Origin: FEB-10 sp963710645 | GTDB lineage: Bacteria; Acidobacteriota; Thermoanaerobaculia; Thermoanaerobaculales; Sulfomarinibacteraceae | Assembly (NCBI GenBank): GCA_963710645.1 | Contig: CAVQBD010000009.1 | Location: 1,798,001 to 1,862,000, forward strand | Direction of reading: 5' to 3' | DNA: 64,000 bases | Shown: piece by piece, positions 9,593 through 19,319 of the stretch | How the letters are laid out: every line of letters begins with the position of its first letter | How positions within the stretch are numbered: position 1 is the first letter of the stretch | Notes under the pieces: model-generated | Seen by the model: only the letters and a program-made list of their open reading frames with translations | Database searches by the model: none | Told to the model about the DNA's origin: nothing | Translations under genes and position numbers: made by a program

Positions 9593-9616
9593 GGGGCCCT
9601 TCGGGGCCCCTTTTTT
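9593..9616 (+). terminator. Intrinsic terminator after the TonB-dependent receptor
   Basis: A perfect 7-bp GGGGCCC/GGGCCCC stem with a TTCG tetraloop is followed by six T residues, 22 bases after the receptor stop codon. Confidence 0.95.
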
Positions 9617-9635
9617 ACGCCCGCCCACCCGGGCC

Positions 9636-9752
9636 AGATCAAAGAACGAAGATCGAAAAACGAAGAACGAAGAACCAAAATCGAAGAACCCCCACCCTTC
9701 CGGGTGGGCGGGGGTCTTTGTTCTTTGTTCTTTGTTCTTCGTTCTGCGATCC
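9636..9752. repeat. Inverted heptamer-array element
   Basis: The left arm is an imperfect 7-bp-period array (units such as GAAGAAC, about 9643-9694). The core is CCCCCACCC-TTCC-GGGTGGGCGGGGG, and the right arm is the complementary array (TCTTTGT/TCTTCGT units, about 9715-9752). It lies between two convergent genes and could fold into a very long hairpin. Confidence 0.8.
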
Positions 9753-9754
9753 GG

Positions 9755-12700
9755 CTACGGTCCTTCGACGGCGCTCGACCACATGGTGCAGTCGCCCATC
9801 TCGAACCCGTCGCCAAAGAGATCTCCGGGATTCCCGCCGCAGGGGAAGGCCCCCTCGATGACGACATCGTCCACATTCCAGCCAGCGTACTGCCACGACG
9901 AGTCCGACGAACCGATGGTCCAGCGGATCCTCACATCGGCCGAGCCCGCAGCCTGGGCCGTCAGATCGTAGCTCACAAGCTCCCACGACCCGCCGTCCAT
10001 GGTCTCGCTGTTCTCCCAGACCGTGGCAAAGGACCCTCCATCAACCGAAACCTGCAACCGCGCATGGTCGTAGCTCGGGGTCTCCACTCCCAACCAACGC
10101 CGGAAACTCAAAACCACCGACGTCGCCTGGGAAAGATCCATCGACGGCGTCGTCAGCTTGAGCTGGTCCGTCGACAAATTGTTGTCGTAGTCGCCGCTCA
10201 GATTCACACCGTACACGTTGTCGCCCGTAAAGCCCGACGTCGGATCCGGGTTGCCGTAGTCTCCCCCGCCACCCGTCGGCTGACCAAAGGCCCAACCGTG
10301 GGCGTTGCCGCCGTTGTCGATCTCCCAGCCCGGGTCGCTGTCAAAGGCCTCCGCGAGAAAGATCTGCCAACCCATGGTCTCCACCCCGTAGTAGAGACCT
10401 CCATTGGTGTCCACCGTGATGTTGCCAAGCGCGTCCGCAGACTCCACACCTATGAAGTAGGTCGTGCACGGGTCCAACCCGGTCAACTCCATGGTGTGGG
10501 CCGTGCCCAACGCCGGGTCGGACACCACCATCGTCGGCGGCACCGAGGTGCCGTATCGCACCACCGTGGTGCCCGGCTCCGAGGTGGCGAACGCAACCGT
10601 CACCGACCCCTCCGTCGCCACCAGACCAACGCCAGAAATCTGTGGTCCGGCACAATCGATAGAGGCCTGATCGGTCTTGGTTACGTTGGTGCCTCCGGCG
10701 CCGTCGTCGTCGTCCACATAGCTGCCGGTGAGGAGTTCCCCGTCGACGACCGCGAGATCAGATCCGAGTACCGCCGTTCCGCTGTAAATATTGCGGTCGG
10801 CGGCCAGTTCGGCGAGGGTCAGCCCGACAGAACTTCCGGGAACCGACAGGGTGACCCCGACGGTGTCGATAGTGGCCGGGCTCGAACCCGGCACGTTGGC
10901 GTCAGTCACCCGGACGGTGACCGTGCCGCCGCAGCCATAGGCCGGTGCGTCGAGGGAAATCCTACCGTCGTCGCGGGCAGCCAACTCGAACTCGCTGGGA
11001 ACCAGGTTGAAGCCGTGGATGTGGCAGTGGGTCGGATCGCCCAAAACCGCCGCATGGACCATGCCGCCGGCGTCAATCAGGCCGGAACCAAGGAGGTTGA
11101 CGTTGGAGCCGTCGGTCTCATAGAAGGAGACGATGGCGGCGTTGGCCTTGGCCAGTGGCTGGCCAGCAACCTTGACGGTGAGGCTGGCCACACCACCGGC
11201 CGACGAGAAGTCATCGGGCTCGTCGGGGAGGACCGCAGGTCGGGTGCGCATCCAGGTCGTGGGGCTGCCAAAGAGGGTGGACTGCTCCACCCACTTGTTG
11301 CCCTCGGAGCCGTCGCTGTCGCCGTTGATGTCCATGCAGTAATGCTTGCCGGCCATGTGCTGGCCGCCGGTGGTGAAGGCGGTCTCGAGCCTGAGGGCGT
11401 CCACGATGCCGCGCTGCGCATCGCACGGCGGTACCCAGGACTCGGTGGTGGTGCCGCCCTCGAAGGACACTGCGCCCCCCTGATCGTTGCGAAGCCAGGC
11501 CTCGGCGAAGCACTCGTTGACCGGGAACTCGCCGTTGTTGCAGGCCACCGACCAGATCACCGGCAACATGTCGCCGTTCGTCAGGGAACCGGCATCCGCG
11601 GTGTCGAAACCGGTGGTGACCCAGCCCTGGCTCCAGCCGTGTCCGATGTAGAGGGCGACTCCGCGCCCCTCCTCGATGGCGGTGGTCACGTGACCGGCGC
11701 TGGCGCCCGGGTCGTAGATCTGGTCAAATTCGGTGTAGGTGTAGGCCGGATCGAGCAGATCGGTGCGCAGCCAATCCATCCGCTCCCAGTCGTAGTACGA
11801 GGGAGAGCCGCCCGAGTCGTTCGATGCCACTCCCATGCCGGCTTCATACCAGGCGCCGGCCGACCCCTGGTCCGGTTGTCCCTCATACGCCAGGATCTTG
11901 GCCACCTGAGTCGTGACCTGCGCGCCGTTCTGGGCCGAGATCCTCGAGATGGCGGCGTCGGGCCGATTGTCGTTGCCCTCCAGCTTGGTGTAGCAAGGAT
12001 CGCAGGGTGAGTGTTGGGAGTTGACGCCGGTGAGGGTCGGAATCTGTTGGCTGTCTCCCACGAGGATGATCCAGGCGAGGCTCTCGGGCTGGTCATACAC
12101 ACTTTGGATGTAGCTCTTGATAGCCGATGTGGTGGTGCCGGTGACCGAGGTCGGTGCCACGGTGGTGGGATAGCCCACTCGGGTCTGCCAATCCACCAGC
12201 GGCTGGATCTCGTCGAGAAAATCGTCGTCGGCGATGATCAACATGTGGCCGGTCTCCACAAACGGGTTGTCCAATTCGACGGCGGGGCCGACGTTGACCA
12301 TCCGCCGGGCAAGCTGTTCGAAGAGCCCGGTCATAGGGGCATCGGGACGCAGCCGCGGATTGGGGGCCTTGGAGGTGGGCACGATCCGGAATCTCATGTC
12401 CTCGAGCACGAGGAGGACGTTGTCGGACGCCCTCCAGCGGATCACCGGGATCCGGGATGCCTGGGCCCGGATGGGCCCCGCAATGAACGGATCATCGAGC
12501 CACGCCTCAACGGAAGGGTACGGATCCGAAGAACCGTAGATCTTTGAGTCGAAGGACCAGGGCACGCTGTCGGGATCCACATCGCGGCCGAAATGGCCCT
12601 TGGAGGGGGCCACGCCCGCGAGACCGTGGGCCTCGAGGTCGATCTGGCGAATTGTCGCTCCGATGAACTCGAGCTCGATGCCGCCGCTTCGGCCGAGAAA

Positions 12701-12985
12701 ATACTCGGCCGTGAGGTAGGGCAGAGACGGCTGGCCGCGGAACATCAGGTTGTGTCCCCCGGGTACGCGGACCACGGCCCATGGCTGGCCGTCGATCTCC
12801 ACCGAGTCCAGGCGGATTTCGGACACGGTCACGACGAGGACCTCCCCACCGCTCGATCCCTGTTGGAGGGCGACGCCTGTCTCATCGGGGGCCATGTCGA
12901 TGGTCACCGTGGCGGCCGCCTGTGCTACGGCAAAAAGCAGGGCGCAGACGGTCAACAGAAAACGGCGGGGGGTGTGTTGTCTCAT
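9755..12985 (-). CDS. Secreted gingipain-type cysteine protease (peptidase C25) with C-terminal DGFE motif
   Basis: This 1,076-residue exported protein has a signal peptide at residues 1-25 (after MRQHTPRRF). The C25 catalytic region carries the His motif YIGHGW (His449) and the Cys motif WSVACNNGEF (Cys482), as in gingipains. Downstream are Ig/fibronectin-like regions, including SEPGTTVVRYGT and LDPCTTYFIGVESAD. A MAM/jelly-roll-like domain follows near residues 905-1040, then the terminal tag LFGDGFEMGDCTMWSSAVEG. The start at 12985 is set by GGAGGA five bases upstream; a GTG/ATG-type start nine codons earlier lacks one. The secretion route is unknown. The tag matches two other proteins in this window. 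Confidence 0.88.
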   Translation of the reverse strand: MRQHTPRRFLLTVCALLFAVAQAAATVTIDMAPDETGVALQQGSSGGEVLVVTVSEIRLDSVEIDGQPWAVVRVPGGHNLMFRGQPSLPYLTAEYFLGRSGGIELEFIGATIRQIDLEAHGLAGVAPSKGHFGRDVDPDSVPWSFDSKIYGSSDPYPSVEAWLDDPFIAGPIRAQASRIPVIRWRASDNVLLVLEDMRFRIVPTSKAPNPRLRPDAPMTGLFEQLARRMVNVGPAVELDNPFVETGHMLIIADDDFLDEIQPLVDWQTRVGYPTTVAPTSVTGTTTSAIKSYIQSVYDQPESLAWIILVGDSQQIPTLTGVNSQHSPCDPCYTKLEGNDNRPDAAISRISAQNGAQVTTQVAKILAYEGQPDQGSAGAWYEAGMGVASNDSGGSPSYYDWERMDWLRTDLLDPAYTYTEFDQIYDPGASAGHVTTAIEEGRGVALYIGHGWSQGWVTTGFDTADAGSLTNGDMLPVIWSVACNNGEFPVNECFAEAWLRNDQGGAVSFEGGTTTESWVPPCDAQRGIVDALRLETAFTTGGQHMAGKHYCMDINGDSDGSEGNKWVEQSTLFGSPTTWMRTRPAVLPDEPDDFSSAGGVASLTVKVAGQPLAKANAAIVSFYETDGSNVNLLGSGLIDAGGMVHAAVLGDPTHCHIHGFNLVPSEFELAARDDGRISLDAPAYGCGGTVTVRVTDANVPGSSPATIDTVGVTLSVPGSSVGLTLAELAADRNIYSGTAVLGSDLAVVDGELLTGSYVDDDDGAGGTNVTKTDQASIDCAGPQISGVGLVATEGSVTVAFATSEPGTTVVRYGTSVPPTMVVSDPALGTAHTMELTGLDPCTTYFIGVESADALGNITVDTNGGLYYGVETMGWQIFLAEAFDSDPGWEIDNGGNAHGWAFGQPTGGGGDYGNPDPTSGFTGDNVYGVNLSGDYDNNLSTDQLKLTTPSMDLSQATSVVLSFRRWLGVETPSYDHARLQVSVDGGSFATVWENSETMDGGSWELVSYDLTAQAAGSADVRIRWTIGSSDSSWQYAGWNVDDVVIEGAFPCGGNPGDLFGDGFEMGDCTMWSSAVEGP

Positions 12986-13125
12986 GGATTCCTCCGGGGC
13001 CTGAATGCCCATAACCTGCCCAATCTATCACCAAAGTGCTCTGATATGAGTACATTGGGACCAGGTCTCAATTGCGGAACGTGGTCTGAGGTGATTGCGG
13101 CGCGTTGCGGAGGTACCATGAGCCT

Positions 13126-14202
13126 GTGGATGTCATCGTCATCACCGGTGAACGGGGCCCCTCCGAGGTGCTGGTGGGCTGTGGCGTTCTTTCGCGGCTC
13201 GGCGACGAGCTGGACCAACGCGAAGTCCAGCGGCCATCGCTTGCGGTGACGAACACGACCGTCGCACCTCTCCACGGCCGACGTGCCGCAGAGACCACAG
13301 GCGCGCCGCCGCCGCACGAACTCCCCGACGGCGAGACCTACAAGCGATGGGATCAGGTGGCGGCTTTGGTGGAGGAGTGGCTCGAGCGAGGCCTGCACCG
13401 CGGCGGCTCGGTGATGGCCGTCGGTGGCGGGGTGGTCACCGACACCGTGGGATTTGCGGCGGCCGTCTACCTCCGCGGTGTCCAGTGGTTGGCGGTTCCT
13501 ACAACTCTGCTGGCCATGGTGGACGCCTCGGTGGGAGGCAAGACCGGCATCAATCTGGAGGATGGAAAGAACCTGGTGGGCGCGTTCTGGGCGCCACGGT
13601 TGGTGGCGGTGGATCCAGAGACGCTGGCCACTCTGCCGGCGCGTGAGCTGCGGGCGGGTCTCGCCGAGGTGGTCAAGGCTGCGTGGATCGCGGATCAAGG
13701 TCTGCTCGACCTTCTGGAAAAGCCCATCGAAAAATTCGAAGCGCTCACCCCTGAACGTTGGGGGGAGTTGATCTCCCGGGCCATCGGCATCAAGGCCGGA
13801 GTGGTGGAGGCCGACGAGCGAGAGGCCGGCGCCCGCAAGGCTCTCAACCTCGGGCATACGTTGGGTCACGGACTCGAAGCGGCCACCGGATACGGCCGCT
13901 TCCTCCACGGCGAGGCGGTCTGTTGGGGCATGTTGGCCGTGGCGCAATTGGCGCGGCGTCGGGGGCTGCTGTCGGAGCCGGCCGCTCTTCGGTTGGGTCG
14001 AGCTGTGGCGGCCCTGGGTCCTCTTCCCACAATCGACGATCTCGATGCGACGCGGGTGCTGCAGGCGATTGTCCGGGACAAAAAGAGCGACGACCTGGGT
14101 GTGGGTTGGGTCTTCCCAACCGACGACGGTGTCGTGTTGGACCAGCGGGTCTCGGCTGACGAAGTCCGCGAGGTCTTCGCGGAACTCCAACGCCGGCCTT
14201 AA
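13126..14202 (+). CDS. aroB: 3-dehydroquinate synthase
   Basis: AroB is NAD- and metal-dependent and converts DAHP to 3-dehydroquinate, step two of the shikimate pathway. Family signatures are GGGVVTDTVGFAAAVYLRGV, VPTTLLAMVDASVGGKTGIN (the glycine-rich and Lys/Asp active-site region) and the metal-binding NLGHTLGHGLEAATGY. The product is about 358 residues, normal for AroB. The GTG at 13126 sits downstream of a GCGGAGG site; a TTG seven codons earlier (13105) is the alternative. It is divergent from the C25 protease gene and is followed by a heptamer array and dnaB. Confidence 0.95.
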   Translation: MDVIVITGERGPSEVLVGCGVLSRLGDELDQREVQRPSLAVTNTTVAPLHGRRAAETTGAPPPHELPDGETYKRWDQVAALVEEWLERGLHRGGSVMAVGGGVVTDTVGFAAAVYLRGVQWLAVPTTLLAMVDASVGGKTGINLEDGKNLVGAFWAPRLVAVDPETLATLPARELRAGLAEVVKAAWIADQGLLDLLEKPIEKFEALTPERWGELISRAIGIKAGVVEADEREAGARKALNLGHTLGHGLEAATGYGRFLHGEAVCWGMLAVAQLARRRGLLSEPAALRLGRAVAALGPLPTIDDLDATRVLQAIVRDKKSDDLGVGWVFPTDDGVVLDQRVSADEVREVFAELQRRP

Positions 14203-14219
14203 CGGTCCGGGTATGTGTG

Positions 14220-14279
14220 TCGGAGTCCCGAGTCCCGAGTCCCGAGTCCCGAGTCCCGAGTCCCGAGTCCCGAGTCCCT
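14220..14279. repeat. Heptanucleotide tandem array (CCCGAGT)n
   Basis: About eight consecutive near-perfect copies of CCCGAGT lie between aroB and dnaB. The complementary unit (GGGACTC) forms the array at 62412-62476. Confidence 0.95.
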
Positions 14280-14365
14280 GCTGCCCGACGTGGACTCGGG
14301 CGGGGGAGACGCGTTTTTGCGGGCCCTTTTCGACGGGGGGTGAGTGCGCTACGATGGTGAGTCCC

Positions 14366-15751
14366 ATGAGTACTCCGCCCACCAACGTCATACGAACTGC
14401 AGGCCCCGCGGGTGACCGCTTGCCCCACGAACCCGATGCCGAACGCGCGGTGCTCGGTGCCATCCTGCAACACCCGAGTTCGCTGCTCACGGTGCTGGAG
14501 AAGCTCCGCGGTGAGGAGTTTTACCTCGAGAGCCACCGAATCATTTACCAGGCGTGCGTGGAGCTCCACGGAAAGGGGCAGGCGGCTGATTTACTGACTG
14601 TCACCAACCACCTGCGTGAAAAGGGGCAGGCGGAGCGCGTCGGCGGCGCGAGCTATCTCTCGTCTCTGGTTGACTCACTTCCAGACGTGGCCAACGCCGG
14701 TCATTACGCCGAGATCATCCACGATAAATTCGTCAAGCGACGCCTGATCTCCACCGCACAACGGATCTTGAATACCTGCACGCTGGACCATGGAGGGGCC
14801 CGGGAAGCGGTTGAGGTCGCCCAGCGCGACGTCTATCAGATCGCCGAGGACACCCTTGCCGGCGGTTTGGTCCACATCCGCGGTCTTGCCGAGTCGGAGA
14901 TCACAAACCTCGAGGCGAGTCGCGGCAGCCACTCCACGCTGACCGGCATCGACACCGGCTTTGTCAGGATCAATGAGTTCACCTCCGGCTTGCAGAAGAA
15001 GGATCTGGTCATTCTGGCAGCTCGGCCATCCATGGGAAAAACCTCCCTGGCCATGAACATCTGCACTCACGCCGCTCTGCGCTCCGGCAAGAAGGTGGCC
15101 GTGTTCTCGTTGGAAATGTCCTCGGAGCAGCTGGTACGCCGGCTCCTCTCCGCCGAGGCGCGAGTCGATCAACGACGGCTCGCCACCGGTTATCTTTCCA
15201 AGTCGGACTGGCCGAAGCTCACCATGGCGGCGCAGGGGATGCAGGACGTGGATCTCTGGATCGACGACTCGGCGGGGAACACCGTGCTCGAGATTTCGGC
15301 CAAGTCGCGTCGGCTCAAGCACGAGCATGGCCTGGACCTGGTTATGGTGGACTACCTCCAGCTCATGACGGGCGGTGCCCGTTTCAATAGCCGCCACGAG
15401 GAGGTCTCGGCCATTTCGCGTGGGCTCAAGGCGGTGGCCAAGGACCTGGACGTGCCCATGCTCGTGTTGTCGCAGCTGTCGCGACAACCGGAACGCCGCG
15501 GCGGCGACCATCGTCCCCAGCTGTCGGATCTGCGCGAGTCGGGTTCCATCGAACAGGACGCCGATGTGGTCATGTTCATTGTCAGACCATCCATCTACGA
15601 CGATGAAACCGAAGACCCCCGCAAGGCTGAACTCTTCATCGCCAAACAGCGTAATGGTCCCACCGGGCAGATCGATCTCGTCTTCCAACACGAGTACACC
15701 CGATTCGAGAACGCCGACTTCACCCACGACGACGGTGAGGCGCCGTGGTGA
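14366..15751 (+). CDS. dnaB: Replicative DNA helicase
   Basis: DnaB is the hexameric 5'-3' helicase of the replication fork. The N-terminal DnaB domain (RLPHEPDAERAVLGAIL) is followed by the RecA-like motor with Walker A (AARPSMGKTSLAMN), SLEMSSEQL, Walker B-type VMVDYLQLM and SDLRESGSIEQDADVV. At about 461 residues it has the usual length and shows no intein. An in-frame ATG at 14354 (MVSPM) is an alternative start. radA follows on the same strand after 163 bases of inverted repeat. Confidence 0.96.
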   Translation: MSTPPTNVIRTAGPAGDRLPHEPDAERAVLGAILQHPSSLLTVLEKLRGEEFYLESHRIIYQACVELHGKGQAADLLTVTNHLREKGQAERVGGASYLSSLVDSLPDVANAGHYAEIIHDKFVKRRLISTAQRILNTCTLDHGGAREAVEVAQRDVYQIAEDTLAGGLVHIRGLAESEITNLEASRGSHSTLTGIDTGFVRINEFTSGLQKKDLVILAARPSMGKTSLAMNICTHAALRSGKKVAVFSLEMSSEQLVRRLLSAEARVDQRRLATGYLSKSDWPKLTMAAQGMQDVDLWIDDSAGNTVLEISAKSRRLKHEHGLDLVMVDYLQLMTGGARFNSRHEEVSAISRGLKAVAKDLDVPMLVLSQLSRQPERRGGDHRPQLSDLRESGSIEQDADVVMFIVRPSIYDDETEDPRKAELFIAKQRNGPTGQIDLVFQHEYTRFENADFTHDDGEAPW

Positions 15752-15764
15752 TGAAGGCGGCTGA

Positions 15765-15897
15765 GGGAGCAGGGTGCAGGGGGCAGGGAGCATTTCAATC
15801 TGAGGCCCAGAATTCCTTCTTTATTTAGGGACCACGGTGTGATTGAAATGCTCACTCGCGACCTGACGCACGATCTGCCCCCTGCCCCCTGCTCACG
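15765..15897. repeat. Inverted heptamer-array element between dnaB and radA
   Basis: Units of the form GxGCAGG repeat at 7-bp period (about 15767-15793) and are mirrored by CTGCCCC units at 15880-15896. Inside them, AGCATTTCAATC pairs with GATTGAAATGCT around a central A/T-rich loop. Confidence 0.8.
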
Positions 15898-15914
15898 GCT
15901 ACCTGGGGGTCCGG

Positions 15915-17267
15915 GTGGTTACTGACGTTGTTTTTTTCTGCACCGGCTGTGGTCACGAGTCCGCCAAGTGGCTCGGCCAGTGCCCCGGCTGTGGAGAGTG
16001 GAACTCGTTCACAAACCGGCCTGCCGAGCGGCGGGCGAAGTCCGGGCCTGGGGTCAGGCGCGGGGCAGGTCTGGTGCCTGTGTCGGAGGCGGCGGCCGAG
16101 ACCACCCATCGCTTCGCCACCGGTGTAGACGGCATGGACCGGGTGCTCGGGGGCGGTTTTGTGCCAGGTTCGCTTGTGTTGGTGGCCGGAGAACCCGGCG
16201 TGGGCAAGTCGACCCTGCTGCTGCAGGTCGCCGCCTCGATCGCTGCCGGAGGGGCGCCAGCGGTCTATGTCAGCGGCGAGGAGTCGGCCCGTCAAGTGGC
16301 GCTGCGGGCGCAACGCATCGACGGCGTCAGTTCGGATCTCCTGTTGCTTCCGGAGACCTCGTGCGACGCCGTGATGTCGGAGATTCGCGACTTGGACGCT
16401 GGTCTGGTCGTGGTGGACTCTGTGCAGACCATGATGGTGGAGGACGTTGATGCGGTGGCCGGCTCGGTGAGTCAGGTTCGCCAGGTGGCGGCCCGTTTCC
16501 AACATTTTGCCAAGACCCGTGGCGTTCCCGTGGTTCTGGTGGGTCACGTGACCAAAGAAGGATCCATCGCCGGACCCAAATTGCTCGAACACCTGGTTGA
16601 TGTGGTGATGTCGTTGGAAGGGGAGCCGGGCCACGATCTGCGAGTGCTGAGGGCTGCGAAGAACCGATTCGGGACGGTGGCCGAAATCGCCCTCTACTCC
16701 ATGACCGGACGAGGCCTGGTGGCGGTCCGCAATCCGTCCGCCTGGTTGCTCGAGGACCGGCAGACCGGGACTCCAGGATCGGCGGTGGCGGTGGCCCTGG
16801 AGGGAACCGCGCCGTTGCTCGTGGAGGTTCAGGCGCTGGTGTCGGAGTCGTGCCTCGGCACACCGCGGCGGGTGGCTCACGGGGTCGACTCTTCACGGCT
16901 CGCCCTGCTGCTGGCGGTGTTGGAGCGCCAGACCAGCCTCCGGTTCTCAGATCGTGACGTCTTTGTGAACCTGGTGGGTGGTCTGTCGCTGCGCGAACCG
17001 GCTCTGGACCTGGCGGTGGCAGCAGCCCTTTTGTCATCCGTGAGCGACCGGGCTCTGGCAGACGACCTGGTGGTCTTCGGAGAAATAGGTCTGCTGGGCG
17101 AGGTGCGGGCGGTCAGTCGCGCCGCCGAGCGGGTCCGGGAAGCTGCCGCGCTGGGGTTTGGTCAGGTGGCCTTGCCGACTCGTGACGCCGTTTCCGGCCT
17201 CGAACTGCCATCGGTGCCGATCTCCTCGGTGGCGGATCTGATGGAACTGCTCCTTTCAAAGGGGTGA
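15915..17267 (+). CDS. radA: DNA repair protein RadA
   Basis: RadA is a RecA-related ATPase that promotes branch migration in recombination and repair. The 450-residue product has the N-terminal zinc finger (CTGC...CPGC, residues 9-26) and Walker A GEPGVGKSTLL. It also has the RadA-specific KNRFG motif (AAKNRFGTV) and the C-terminal Lon-like domain (LNLVGG-type VNLVGGLSL). The start is a GTG at 15915. It follows dnaB on the same strand. Confidence 0.95.
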   Translation: MVTDVVFFCTGCGHESAKWLGQCPGCGEWNSFTNRPAERRAKSGPGVRRGAGLVPVSEAAAETTHRFATGVDGMDRVLGGGFVPGSLVLVAGEPGVGKSTLLLQVAASIAAGGAPAVYVSGEESARQVALRAQRIDGVSSDLLLLPETSCDAVMSEIRDLDAGLVVVDSVQTMMVEDVDAVAGSVSQVRQVAARFQHFAKTRGVPVVLVGHVTKEGSIAGPKLLEHLVDVVMSLEGEPGHDLRVLRAAKNRFGTVAEIALYSMTGRGLVAVRNPSAWLLEDRQTGTPGSAVAVALEGTAPLLVEVQALVSESCLGTPRRVAHGVDSSRLALLLAVLERQTSLRFSDRDVFVNLVGGLSLREPALDLAVAAALLSSVSDRALADDLVVFGEIGLLGEVRAVSRAAERVREAAALGFGQVALPTRDAVSGLELPSVPISSVADLMELLLSKG

Positions 17268-17278
17268 GCCCGTCCGAC

Positions 17279-17503
17279 AGTAAAGAGTCGAAAGTCGAAA
17301 GTCCAAAGTCTGCCCCCCCCCGCCCAGAGATTTGGGACGAGTGGGGGGTCACAGGGTATTTGTTGCGGCGTGGAAGTGGCTAAGGGACATTGAGTTGGAA
17401 GCGATACGGGCTGCTGCTCACCGCTCCAAACAGCCTGTCGCCCAGCCTCAGACACAGAGTCCGTAGACTTGGGACTTTGGACTTTCGACCTTTGACTCTG
17501 CGT
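17279..17503. repeat. Inverted heptamer-array element
   Basis: AAGTCGA/AAGTCCA units (about 17281-17312) lead into a C-rich block and are mirrored by GACTTTG/GACTTTC units at about 17463-17500. It fills the gap between the convergent radA and M20 genes; no gene is seen in it. Confidence 0.8.
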
Positions 17504-18736
17504 CTATCCCATCTTGTTGGAGTAGAGCCGCGGATAGGTCGCGTAGAACGCCATGGCCGGTTCGAGTTGGGCCAGGGGAATCTGGTCGTTCACCGTGTGG
17601 GAGTGCACCTCGTCTGCCGGCCCAAAACCCACGGTGGGGATGTCGAACATTCCCGCTGTGACGCAGCCGTGGGACGAGAACGCAGAACGGTGAATTCTCG
17701 GCGGGCGACCGAGAACCATCTCGGCGGTGGCCAAGGCAGCCCACACGGCCGGGCTGTCCTCAGGAGTCTCCCACGCGGGGAATACCTTGCGGGTGGGATA
17801 GGAGAATCCCCGCCATGAGGTTTCGTCATAGTGCAACAGCCGGACGTCCGCGTTGGCGTCACGAATCGGCCCGAGTTGTTCCAGCTCTGCGAGAGCCTGT
17901 TCGGCAGTCTCCCCGATGGTCAGGCGTCGGTCGAGGTGGACGGTGCATTCGTCGGGAATGGCTGTGACGGAGGGGGATCTCGAACTGATCTTTGTCACCG
18001 CGATCGATCCGGTTCCGAGCACGGGGTGGCTGGTCTCCAGCGCGCCGTGGAGCTCCCGAATCGCGTCGACGATCGGGACCATGGTGTAGATGGCGTTCTT
18101 CCCGCGATCGGGTTGAGAACCGTGAGTCGAAACACCGGTGGTGGAGACCTCCACCTCCATCCGGCCGCGCTGGCCGCGACAGATGCCGAGATGAGAGGGC
18201 ATGGCGATGATGACCACCTCGGGCCGCAGGTCGGTTTCGTTGAGGATGAACTGCCAGGCCTGGCCGACGCAGTCCTCACCGTTGACGGTGGCGGTGACCC
18301 ATACGGTAACGTCGTCCGGCAGTCCGAGCCGCGCAGCGAGTGCAGCTCCGTGTACCACCGCCGCCAGGCCCCCCTTCTGATCGGACGCGCCACGTCCGTA
18401 GAGGGTACCGCCGGCCACCACGCCCCGGAAGGGATCGTGGCGCCAGAGGGTTGGGTTGGTGATGCCGACGGTGTCGATGTGAGCGTCGTAGGCGAGCACC
18501 CTCGGGCCTGTGCCGAGCCGACCGAGCACGTTTCCGATCGCGTCGATGTGGACGTCCTGGTATCCGAGGTCCTCCATCTCCCTTAACACCCGTTCGCAGG
18601 CGAGCCGTTCGCCTCGACTCGGTGATGGCAGCGTGACGAGATCGCGGAGCAGGTCGATACAGGCCGAGTTCGCTTCCGAAGTCATTCGGAAGAGTTGGGA
18701 TTCGAGATCGCCGGTGGCGGTGGAAGGATCATCCAT
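17504..18736 (-). CDS. M20-family metallohydrolase (YgeY-like) with altered catalytic pair
   Basis: This 410-residue protein is related to ArgE/DapE/YgeY zinc aminoacylases and deacylases. Metal-ligand motifs are YDAHIDTVG (His86, Asp88) and YGRGASDQKGG (Asp119), plus the late SSHGC histidine. The dimerisation domain contains STTGVSTHGSQP. YgeY relatives carry EEDCDG at the catalytic position, where the first Glu is the general base. Here the sequence is V-N-G-E-D-C (residues 151-156), so the general-base Glu seems replaced by Gly while the next Glu remains. Activity may be changed or lost. The ATG at 18736 follows a GGGAGA site. An upstream open extension crosses a repeat and was excluded. 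Confidence 0.85.
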   Translation of the reverse strand: MDDPSTATGDLESQLFRMTSEANSACIDLLRDLVTLPSPSRGERLACERVLREMEDLGYQDVHIDAIGNVLGRLGTGPRVLAYDAHIDTVGITNPTLWRHDPFRGVVAGGTLYGRGASDQKGGLAAVVHGAALAARLGLPDDVTVWVTATVNGEDCVGQAWQFILNETDLRPEVVIIAMPSHLGICRGQRGRMEVEVSTTGVSTHGSQPDRGKNAIYTMVPIVDAIRELHGALETSHPVLGTGSIAVTKISSRSPSVTAIPDECTVHLDRRLTIGETAEQALAELEQLGPIRDANADVRLLHYDETSWRGFSYPTRKVFPAWETPEDSPAVWAALATAEMVLGRPPRIHRSAFSSHGCVTAGMFDIPTVGFGPADEVHSHTVNDQIPLAQLEPAMAFYATYPRLYSNKMG

Positions 18737-19016
18737 GGACACACTCTCCCTGGATGAGAATTTTTTCACAAAGTCCGTGTGACGGCAAGGATGAGTTTGT
18801 TGAAATGGGGAAATGCGATCCGAAGTCCCCCATTCGCCCGCCTGGGAGGAAGGAGCACCAAATGCGAAATTCGAAATTCGAATATTCCATCGCAACGCCG
18901 CCCCGTGCGATTCTGGAGTCCATCTAGAGGCAGGCTATGAGGCTGTGGGGCTATGAGCCGTGCGGATCTGCCAATTCAGCGGCAGCATCCAGAATGGTTG
19001 GTGCGATGAGCCCCAA

Positions 19017-19205
19017 TCAGGACCTTGGGTTGAGCAAACGCCAGGTCATGGCACGGACCTCATCGAAGAGCTGCAGCGAAGCGTTCGCGCGAGTGGAATC
19101 GATCGCGCCGGCGTGAACCAGGAGGCGAAGATGGCAATCCACCTCTTTCGCGGAGCCGTAGGCGATTCGCCAGTGATGGAGCCGATCCCGTCCCGTTCCC
19201 GAGCC
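19017..19205 (-). pseudogene. C-terminal relic of a four-helix-bundle (23S rRNA IVP-like) protein
   Basis: The frame reads HHWRIAYGSAKEVDCHLRLL, then ...LFDEVRAMTWRLL. This matches the third and fourth helix pattern (RIARGSxxExxxxL...LxExxRML) of the S23/four-helix-bundle family as I know it. The N-terminal half is missing; the frame instead runs into a heptamer array. This is a likely gene fragment, with moderate confidence. Confidence 0.45.
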
Positions 19206-19319
19206 CGTTACCGTCGCCGAACGAAGGACGAAGAACGAAGAACGAAACCACCCTCCCACCCGGAGCGACGTGGGCGCGATAGGCGGGCGTGCCGTTGATG
19301 AGAGTTGCACGTTAAACGT

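Noticed and set aside
9581..12010. 809-codon frame opposite the C25 protease
   Set aside because: It has His/Arg/Gly-rich shadow composition, starts in a terminator/repeat region, and the opposite strand has clear catalytic motifs.
14220..14279. CRISPR-like array
   Set aside because: The units are 7 bp without spacers, so this is a simple tandem repeat.
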